Source: Chitinophagaceae bacterium (lineage in GTDB: Bacteria; Bacteroidota; Bacteroidia; Chitinophagales; Chitinophagaceae). Taken from it: a stretch of DNA of 10,737 nucleotides. Shown piece after piece: positions 1 to 5,014 of this stretch. The DNA lies in assembly GCA_003151295.1 (NCBI GenBank), contig PLXD01000201.1, positions 1-10,737 on the forward strand, read 5' to 3'. A program made the position numbers and the translations under genes. A model generated the notes under the pieces. The model saw only the letters and a program-made list of their open reading frames with translations, made no database searches and was not told where the DNA came from. Every line of letters begins with the position of its first letter. The stretch's first letter is position 1.

Positions 1-2
1 TG

Positions 3-150
3 ATTCATAAACTCCCTGATTTTCAGAAAGTTATGAATTTGGCAATTTCAAATCGTCACGGACCAAAAATCGCCTGAAATACAAGCGCATCAAGACTTTC
101 AAAGAACTACTTACGATCTTAACGAGACACTAATGAAACAATACCATTAT
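3..150 (+). pseudogene. Frame-shifted 5' scraps of the same decayed gene
   Basis: Two overlapping short frames lead into the decayed gene. Frame 3 reads IHKLPDFQKVMNLAISNRHG and stops at 75-77. Frame 1 is open from 37 to a TGA at 151-153 and reads QAHQDFQRTTYDLNETLMKQ near its end. The frame that continues downstream (from 137) takes over at about 137-150, so at least two frameshifts, or small deletions, separate these pieces. Which scrap is original between 73 and 133 cannot be decided, because frame 2 also reads plausibly there. The gene would continue left of the window. Confidence 0.3.
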
Positions 151-688
151 TGAAAGCGTACGCTTCGAGTTTGTAAAAAGAGAAATTTTAAGGCCCAAAG
201 ATGGATCATTCATCAATAAAACCAATACATTCGATACCCTGCTAGGTCAATATCATTCATCGGCCAAAGATTTATTTGGCTCAGAACAAGACCTGCTAAA
301 CGATATTCTCAATGTAAAGAAATGCAAACACTACCTGCATTTGAAATATTTATCGGCTAAACATGAAACATCTATATTAAAGCTCCGGTTTGTATTGCAA
401 CCATTTTCCTTTTTGTTTCTATTATCCGGCGAAAAGAAATATCATATTATTTGGGAAACACTCGATAGTGAGGAAGCCACCTATATATGGGATACAGAAA
501 GATCAAGAGATGCTTTACGGGTTACTTTGGATCAGATAGAAGAAATTATTAGTGGTATTAAGAAAAGCGGCAGGCAGGATTACCTTAAGCAGGAACATCC
601 CAATTTCAGCCGGATCTGGCATGACTATTCTGATCCCAAGAAAGGGTTTATTACCTGGAAGGGTATATTGGATGAGCGATTGATGTAA
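137..688 (+). pseudogene. Decayed C-terminal part of an unrecognised protein
   Basis: The frame is open from codon 137 to a TAA stop at 686-688, about 183 residues, but it contains no ATG; the first usable alternative start is TTG at 341. The stretch upstream of 341 reads as real protein (for example IIESVRFEFVKREI and later LLGQYHSSAKDLFG), so the gene once began further left and the 5' end is broken. The C-terminal 115 residues are rich in aromatics and charged residues, with a hydrophobic patch (LRFVLQPFSFLFLLSG) followed by YHIIWETLD and ending WKGILDERLM. I see no signal peptide and no catalytic motif I can name, and I do not recognise the family. The +1 and +3 frames to the left carry further protein-like scraps. 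It may be the relic of an accessory or mobile-element gene. That this is a broken gene is fairly sure; its function is unknown. Confidence 0.55.
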
Positions 689-1013
689 CGTTTTTCATAT
701 TGGATATTCAATATCAATAAATTAGGTGGAGAGAAAGTATTTTTTTTTGCATGCTCATAGCTTCTATTTCCATTGCCGAATCGTTTTCGCCAATATATAT
801 TGAGGATTTCAATTCGGGCTTTGATGCCGCCTATAAAGGGTATCCTATAATCCTGTGTGGGAAAGGATTTCAGGCAATTGATTTTTATCGGATGCTTAAA
901 ATTCGTATCTTTGAATTGTTAAATATAGCTCTTTACATACGGTATGCGAACAAGGCGGTGAACACAAAAAACCGAGCTTGCAACCTGTTGAATATGATAA
1001 AATTAGAACCTTT
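689..1013. other. AT-rich stretch with no convincing gene
   Basis: This segment holds a 13-base near-palindrome (GATATT C AATATC, around 703-715), a run of nine T (740-748) and an ATG-started frame (751-1044, 97 codons). The frame matches nothing I know, lacks a ribosome-binding site close to its ATG, and runs through the tRNA-end-like sequence and into the terminator stem. I read it as chance. It may be the degenerate edge of an inserted element. Confidence 0.4.
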
Positions 1014-1037
1014 AGGTTCGTTCTGTCTTCCCGACCA
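1014..1037 (+). other. tRNA-3'-end-like sequence, candidate attachment-site scar
   Basis: The sequence is AGGTTCG (1014-1020), then TTCTGT, then CTTCCCG A CCA (1027-1037). It looks like the T-loop, the 3' strand of the acceptor stem, the discriminator base and an encoded CCA of a tRNA whose 5' end would begin CGGGAAG, a pattern familiar from bacterial tRNA genes such as tRNA-Pro. No matching 5' half lies upstream, and the T-arm is about two bases short, so it is not a functional tRNA. Five bases later comes a strong terminator, as is usual behind tRNA genes. A tRNA tail without its head, followed by the native terminator, is what integration of an element into a tRNA 3' end leaves at the distal junction. 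The resemblance is seen in the sequence; the integration history is inference. Confidence 0.4.
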
Positions 1038-1042
1038 ATTTT

Positions 1043-1073
1043 GAAACCCGCTCTGGTAGCGGGTTTCATTTTT
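1043..1073 (+). terminator. Intrinsic terminator, plus strand
   Basis: A perfect 10-bp stem (GAAACCCGCT at 1043-1052, AGCGGGTTTC at 1058-1067) encloses a 5-base loop and is followed by ATTTTT. It would end plus-strand transcription arriving from the left, including anything running through the tRNA-end-like sequence. Its 3' T-run on the minus strand is poor (CAAAATT), so it is unlikely to serve the permease gene to its right. Confidence 0.75.
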
Positions 1074-1198
1074 ATAATTATTTTTGTCTTGTTGTAATTG
1101 ATTCACAAACAATAGATATTCGGTTCGAATACTGCGAAGATTATCCACATCCTATTATACGATGACGCCAAATCGGGAAAATACTTTAGACCCGGCAG

Positions 1199-3562
1199 CT
1201 ATTCCGCACGTAGCGTATTGACAGGGTTTACCAATGCTGCCTTGATAGATTGAAAACTAATCGTGATAAGGGTGATGAGGATAATGGATAGAAGTGTAAA
1301 AAGAAATATATTTAGCCCGATGGTCACGCGATATGCAAAGTCATTCAGCCAACCGTTCATTATCCACCAGGATAACGGGAAAGAGACAACTACAGCTAGG
1401 AGCATCAGCTTTAAAAAATCCTGGGAGAATAGCATAAAGATGTTTGTCGCGGAAGCCCCCACTACTTTGCGGATGCTCATCTCTTTCTGCTTTTTATGGA
1501 CAGAAAAGGTAGCTAGACCGAATAGTCCCAAGCAAGAGATAGTGATGGCCAGCGCAGTAAACCACCGTAGCAGAATGGATACCTGTTCTTCGGATCTATA
1601 CATAGCCGCGTAATCCTGATCCATAAAAGTGAAGCCGAACGGCAAACCAAGATTATATTTTTTATAAGTCTTTTCTATTCGTGCAATGGCATCTTTTTCC
1701 TGTCCCCCCTTTATCTTAATGAGTACGTTCTTCCCACCGGTGGGATTATAAACCAAAAAACAAGGGCTGACTTTTTTATACAGCGATTCAAAATTGAAGT
1801 CCCTTACTACACCGATAATATGATAAGTTCTTTTCCATGCGTAAAATGATTTGCCGATTGGGTCTTGTATATCCATGACCTTGACGGCTGCCTGGTTAAC
1901 AATGACGGAAAGGCTGTCGAAGCGGTAATTCTTGGAAAAACTTCGTCCTTCTTCCATTTGCATTCCCAGTAATTCAATGGCTCCATAATCGATATCCAGG
2001 CTATTGAATACTACCTTTGATCCCCCCGTATTTCCTTCCCAATCGGCCGTCTCCGTATTGCTGCTGAAACCACCATATAAGTCTCCGTTAATGCTGGATA
2101 CCCCCAGGATACCGGGAACATTTTCTGCATCGGCAATGAAGGAATGAAAATGTTCCATCAGGTTTTTTTCATTTTGAAAGCTGATGATATTGTCTTTCTT
2201 ATACCCGAGATCGATGGTTTGGACTAGCTTCATTTGTTCATAGGTGACCAGGGCTCCCACGATAAAAAATACACATAATGAGTATTGAAATACCACCAAT
2301 CCTTTTCTTAACCAAAATTCTCTCCAGGAATAACTAATTTTTCCTGTTAGCGCTATGGTCGTCTTGAAGCCAGATAGATACAATGCCGGATAAACCCCTG
2401 CCGCCAGGCCCGTAATAAGACCAATGCCGATAAGAATCAGACCAAAAAAGACATTGTTGTGAAGGGAAAGTTGTTTTCCTGTTATATCATTGAAAGGATG
2501 AAGAAGAATACCCGTAAAAAGGATGGCAATCAGTAAAGATGAAAAAGTCGTCAAAATAGATTCGCCGACGTATTGAAGAACAAGTGACCTTCTTCCGGCA
2601 CCCAAAACTCTTCTTATACCAGCTTCCTTCATCCTTCCCGCAGCCTTTGCTGTGGAGAGGTTGATGAAGTTGATACAGGCCAGCAGCAGGATGAACACTG
2701 CGAAGGCAGAGAATAACCGGATATAGCGGATGTGGCCTCCGGAGAGCTTTCCATTATCGTATTGACCATATAGGTATCTGTCGGAGTATTTACGCAGAGA
2801 TAGCGTAAGCCGGTCATCTTTAACTCTTTTGTGCAGGAATTCAGTAAGCTTGTTATCCAGCTGTGGGATGTTCGCTCCTTTTTTCACCAAAATGTAGGTG
2901 CTAGGACCGAAATTTTCCCACATATTCTCATTGCTCGTATCCCTTTGGTAAAAAAAGTCGTAAGAAAAGAGTAAGTCGAATTGTTGAGATGAAGTGGCAG
3001 GCGGGGCTTCAAAGACCCCGGTCACCATGAATAACTGCTGATCGTCGGCCCATCTAACAGTTCTGCCTATAATGCCTCGCGTAGTATTGAAAAGCTTCAT
3101 CGCCAATTTGTCAGAAAGGACTACAGAATGCTTTTCGGAAAGCACATGCTCATTATTCCCCTCGATAAGCGGAAATGAGAAGATCCGGAAGAAATCTTTA
3201 TCCGCAAAATCCCTTCTGGCTCTGATATATTTTTGTCCTGACGATATAGTGCTGTTTATATGTCCCTGTTGCACAGATGCCGCATACTCGACATCCGGCA
3301 TCTCATTGGCTAGGGCCCTTCCTAGCGCCACAGGCGTATTTTCCTGTGTGTGTATGCCATCAGGTAATTTCGAATGCAACATCACCTGATAGAGTCTGGC
3401 ACCGTTCACATGGAATCTATCAACCCCCCATTCATTCTCAACCCACAGGAATATCAATAAAGCACAAGTCAGCCCGATGGAAAGCCCCATTACGTTCAGG
3501 ATAGTGAATAATCGATCTTTCAATAGGCTACGCCAGATGGTTTTATAATAAATTTTCCACAT
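1199..3562 (-). CDS. ABC-transporter permease, MacB/FtsX type
   Basis: This is an inner-membrane permease of the MacB/FtsX family, about 787 residues from the ATG at 3562-3560, a normal length for the large Bacteroidota type with two FtsX domains. Order: first membrane helix (about 20-42, ILNVMGLSIGLTCALLIFLW), a periplasmic MacB-like core to about 265, a first FtsX domain with helices near 285-304, 332-354, 372-397 and 420-442 and the conserved KEAGIRRVLGAGRRSL loop, a second periplasmic core (about 455-650), and a second FtsX domain (about 666-784) with KEMSIRKVVGAS. Such proteins usually work with a separate MacB/LolD-like ATPase in extrusion or mechanotransmission; none is encoded nearby, so it is an orphan permease and its substrate is unknown. 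I chose the internal ATG because MWKIYYKTIWRSLL matches the usual N-terminus; the frame is open to an upstream ATG at 3616 that would add 18 residues. Neither start has a strong ribosome-binding site. Confidence 0.93.
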   Translation of the reverse strand: MWKIYYKTIWRSLLKDRLFTILNVMGLSIGLTCALLIFLWVENEWGVDRFHVNGARLYQVMLHSKLPDGIHTQENTPVALGRALANEMPDVEYAASVQQGHINSTISSGQKYIRARRDFADKDFFRIFSFPLIEGNNEHVLSEKHSVVLSDKLAMKLFNTTRGIIGRTVRWADDQQLFMVTGVFEAPPATSSQQFDLLFSYDFFYQRDTSNENMWENFGPSTYILVKKGANIPQLDNKLTEFLHKRVKDDRLTLSLRKYSDRYLYGQYDNGKLSGGHIRYIRLFSAFAVFILLLACINFINLSTAKAAGRMKEAGIRRVLGAGRRSLVLQYVGESILTTFSSLLIAILFTGILLHPFNDITGKQLSLHNNVFFGLILIGIGLITGLAAGVYPALYLSGFKTTIALTGKISYSWREFWLRKGLVVFQYSLCVFFIVGALVTYEQMKLVQTIDLGYKKDNIISFQNEKNLMEHFHSFIADAENVPGILGVSSINGDLYGGFSSNTETADWEGNTGGSKVVFNSLDIDYGAIELLGMQMEEGRSFSKNYRFDSLSVIVNQAAVKVMDIQDPIGKSFYAWKRTYHIIGVVRDFNFESLYKKVSPCFLVYNPTGGKNVLIKIKGGQEKDAIARIEKTYKKYNLGLPFGFTFMDQDYAAMYRSEEQVSILLRWFTALAITISCLGLFGLATFSVHKKQKEMSIRKVVGASATNIFMLFSQDFLKLMLLAVVVSFPLSWWIMNGWLNDFAYRVTIGLNIFLFTLLSIILITLITISFQSIKAALVNPVNTLRAE

Positions 3563-3659
3563 ACTTGTAAGTTGGATACTAATGAGATTAAGGATTTTTA
3601 CATTTCCATAAAACATCTTCTAACATTTCTTTAACTTCTGGGCCTTGACGTCTGGAAAT

Positions 3660-3696
3660 AAAAAAAGCGACCGAAAACATTCGTTTTCAAATCGCT
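3660..3696 (-). terminator. Intrinsic terminator, minus strand
   Basis: Read on the minus strand, AGCGA pairs with TCGCT and an inner GAAAAC pairs with GTTTTC around a 4-base loop, with a small internal loop (TTT/GG) between; a run of T follows directly. It would end minus-strand transcription coming from the right, about 100 bases before the permease start, so the permease probably has its own promoter. The stop codon of the minus-strand frame ending at 3687 lies inside the stem. Confidence 0.6.
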
Positions 3697-3729
3697 AGGT
3701 TCGCTAATCGTCTCAGGTCAGCGACGAAT

Positions 3730-3758
3730 TGGTTCGAGAATTGTCCTGCCAGGGCGAC
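3730..3758 (+). other. Second tRNA-3'-end-like sequence, weak
   Basis: Plus-strand GGTTCGAG (3731-3738), then a short GAATTG repeat, then TCCTG CCAGGGC G ACT (about 3743-3758), resembles a T-loop and acceptor tail of a tRNA interrupted by about six extra bases. It is followed within ten bases by a strong plus-strand terminator. GACGAATT and AATTGTC around the GGTTCGAG can also pair as a small hairpin with one bulged G. No 5' tRNA half is visible. It competes with the minus-strand coding reading of the same bases. Confidence 0.2.
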
Positions 3759-3763
3759 TTGAG

Positions 3764-3799
3764 AGGACAAAGCAGAAATATTTCCGCTTTGTCCTTTTT
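3764..3799 (+). terminator. Strong hairpin terminator, plus strand
   Basis: AGGACAAAGC (3764-3773) pairs perfectly with GCTTTGTCCT (3786-3795), the stem continues inside as GAAA/TTTC after one mismatch, and T residues run to 3799. It would stop plus-strand transcription entering from the left. No intact plus-strand gene precedes it, so what it terminates is unclear; a tRNA or small RNA tail is the simplest candidate. Confidence 0.6.
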
Positions 3800-3872
3800 C
3801 ATTTTCCCGCAAACCCTCGCCCATCGTGTATATTATCCGGACAGCCTCATTGATCCGGGTGGTTCGAAGATA

Positions 3873-4112
3873 TTATAAAAATGATTTCAAATTTGCATAT
3901 GGCATACATTGATACCCATACTGGGCTCGAATCAGTTTAACTATTCAGTTGTTTCTGTGCATCGCATTAATTACTGGCAAAGTGCCGCCAATTTCCTTAA
4001 ATCATAAAGAAAAAAGTAGTTATGTATAGAAAAGCATAGTGCAGGTATACTGCAGGTACCATATATCGTTAGCACAATCCGTTTTACCAATCAATCGTCT
4101 CTTTGCCAGGAT
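3873..4112. other. Intergenic stretch without a gene
   Basis: No credible coding frame is visible on either strand. It contains a short tandem direct repeat, TGCAGGTA at 4040-4047 and 4051-4058 separated by TAC. The plus-strand frame leading into the remnant at 4113 is open from 4020 but is not protein-like before about 4107, so the join between degraded gene and unrelated DNA probably lies near 4105. Confidence 0.4.
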
Positions 4113-4238
4113 ATGGAAGTGGTGAAGTATGCTTTGAACCGGAGCCTTTCGCCTGCATTGGTGGCAGCTTATCAAACACAATTACCGGATAAAAAGTTAT
4201 TGCAACAAAAGCTGCACGAATTATTTAAAAATACCTGA
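4113..4238 (+). pseudogene. C-terminal remnant, resembles DUF1016/YhcG-type nuclease tail
   Basis: Forty-one codons from an ATG at 4113 to TGA at 4236-4238, beginning MEVVKYALNRSLSPALVAAY and continuing LPDKKLLQQKLHEL. This pattern (a strand with E-x-x-x-YAL, then SPALVAxYQTxLPDKKLLQxKLHE) resembles the C-terminal end of Bacteroidota DUF1016 (YhcG-like, PD-(D/E)XK nuclease superfamily) proteins, which are full proteins of roughly 330-380 residues. Only the last tenth would remain and no catalytic residues are present, so it cannot be active. The family assignment is from memory of the motif and is tentative; that it is a tail without a body is clearer. DUF1016 proteins are typical of genomic islands and restriction-modification neighbourhoods. 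Confidence 0.45.
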
Positions 4239-4243
4239 ATTAA

Positions 4244-4564
4244 GTTTTTAACGGCTTTGCCCATATTGCTTTAGATACGCCGTCTATAATTCATTTCGAA
4301 AGGATGGGGAAGTAATCAACAGGTGGTCAAGGCTGGATTTTACCGGTGATGGTAAAACATCAGGGAAATCGAGAACGAATGTATATTGAAGCCACGCCGC
4401 AGCACCAAAGAATTACCGTATATAATACCAGCATGGAAAAGGTTCACCTGGTAAATAATAGGATGCAGGTGGTGCAGGAGGAGAAACTGGATGGGAAACT
4501 CCCGGATATGACGCAAAAATTAATGGAGAAGGTAAATAACGGCACTACCGGAGGGACAGCCTAA
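4244..4564 (+). pseudogene. C-terminal remnant of a conjugative-element protein (DUF3945-like)
   Basis: The frame from 4244 to the TAA at 4562-4564 reads as protein throughout but is broken by an in-frame TAA at 4313-4315 (HFERMGK-stop-STGGQGW). After it, WILPVMVKHQGNRERMYIEA, then RITVYNTSMEKVH, resembles the repeated module of Bacteroidota DUF3945/DUF4099-type proteins carried by conjugative elements, whose modules run as a hydrophobic strand, 'V(K/R)xQG', '(L/F)YIEAxPQxxxI(N/T)VY'. The tail is polar and ends GGTA. The open part alone could start at GTG 4346 or ATG 4349 (71-72 residues). It lies five bases after the previous remnant. The family call is tentative; the decayed state is well supported. 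Confidence 0.45.
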
Positions 4565-4597
4565 AAAGAAGGTATCCTGAACGACAATCCAAATTTG

Positions 4598-4605
4598 TAT
4601 ATTTG
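4598..4605 (+). promoter_or_regulatory. Bacteroidota-type -7 promoter element
   Basis: TATATTTG matches the TAnnTTTG -7 consensus used by the main sigma factor of Bacteroidota. It ends only four bases before the ATG at 4610, so the transcript would have almost no leader. No clear TTTG -33 element lies at the expected distance upstream, which lowers confidence. Confidence 0.4.
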
Positions 4606-4609
4606 CACT

Positions 4610-4942
4610 ATGAAACGGCTTTTATACCTTTTCCCCTTTTACATCCTGTTCCTGTCAGGCGTGCCATGCAACGCGAATGACGGGTGCTGTATGGAGGAAT
4701 TGCTTACTATAGCCCATTCAGATAAACCTCCTGACGATAAGAACGGCGACACCGACCATAAATCCGAATTTCCCTGCTCCCCCTTCTTTCCATGCGGAGT
4801 TTGTCATGGCGTAGTTATGCCCGATAGTCAGATTGCATTCATTCAACCTATACCACCCGTTACCAGGCTACACTTCCTTTATAGAGAAAAGCCCCTTTTA
4901 GTCTTTGTCCCTTCCATCTGGCAGCCTCCCAAATCGGCCTAG
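4610..4942 (+). CDS. Small secreted Cys-rich protein, DUF6660-like
   Basis: A 110-residue protein starting at ATG 4610 (MKRLLYLFPFYILFLSGVPC): positive N-terminus, hydrophobic core to about residue 18, then probable signal-peptidase cleavage near 20-22. The mature part has six cysteines, C20, C26, C27, C56, C62 and C65, plus histidines 36, 50 and 66, with an acidic, disordered-looking middle (DKPPDDKNGDTDHK) and the cluster CSPFFPCGVCHG (56-67). This layout matches the Bacteroidota DUF6660-like family, small exported proteins beside TonB-dependent receptors and heavy-metal transport genes. The Cys/His pattern suggests metal binding in the periplasm, but no biochemical role is established. A TTG five codons upstream (4595) is in frame; I prefer the ATG because signal peptides of this family start MK. 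It is the first gene of a likely two-gene unit with the receptor 71 bases downstream. Confidence 0.75.
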   Translation: MKRLLYLFPFYILFLSGVPCNANDGCCMEELLTIAHSDKPPDDKNGDTDHKSEFPCSPFFPCGVCHGVVMPDSQIAFIQPIPPVTRLHFLYREKPLLVFVPSIWQPPKSA

Positions 4943-4966
4943 CATCTTTAAGATTACTACCCCGCT

Positions 4967-5014
4967 ATGGATTACAGCTATAGCATTCCCTATTATTCAC
5001 ATATACCTCTATAA
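4967..5014 (+). CDS. 15-residue micro-ORF overlapping the receptor start
   Basis: ATG at 4967 to TAA at 5012-5014 encodes MDYSYSIPYYSHIPL. The stop overlaps the receptor ATG as TAATG, an arrangement that allows translational coupling or reinitiation, and it lies in the only gap between two genes of one unit. It is Tyr- and Ser-rich. There is no ribosome-binding site and its short length makes chance likely, so treat it as a candidate leader peptide only. Confidence 0.2.
   Translation: MDYSYSIPYYSHIPL

Larger units (their letters stand above)
3687..3872 (-). pseudogene. Minus-strand open frame, possible C-terminal gene remnant
   Basis: Sixty-one codons are open from 3872 down to a TGA at 3689-3687; the only ATG is at 3824-3822, giving 45 residues. 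The frame reads like protein (INEAVRIIYTMGEGLRENEK upstream, ending FVADLRRLANLAI), has no stop before a TAA at 3875-3873, and finishes inside a minus-strand terminator, as the tail of a real gene would. I do not recognise it. The alternative is that it is an accidental antisense frame over a plus-strand tRNA-like tail: antisense tRNA sequence commonly reads VALAG-FEPAT-like, and VALAG appears here over GCCAGGGCGAC. The two readings cannot be separated by eye. Confidence 0.3.

Noticed and set aside
751..1044. 97-codon plus-strand frame
   Set aside because: No family resemblance, no nearby ribosome-binding site, AT-rich composition, and it reads through the tRNA-end-like sequence into a terminator stem.
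933..1148. 71-codon minus-strand frame
   Set aside because: It runs antisense through the terminator and tRNA-like tail and has no recognisable protein character.
3563..3616. Upstream ATG start for the permease (18 extra residues)
   Set aside because: The extra residues do not resemble the family N-terminus, while the ATG at 3562 begins the expected MWKIYYKTIWRSLL segment. Not fully excluded.
3588..3680. 30-codon minus-strand frame directly after the stop at 3687, overlapping the permease N-terminus
   Set aside because: It is read through the T-run of a terminator and lies mostly in the permease upstream region; no independent support.
3690..3758. Complete tRNA gene on the plus strand
   Set aside because: No 5' acceptor strand complementary to the tail, no D-arm or anticodon arm, and the T-arm carries about six extra bases; at most a fragment.
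3886..3940. Short ATG frame after TTTGCAT (13 residues) as a leader peptide
   Set aside because: No following gene, no promoter consensus, and too short to distinguish from chance.
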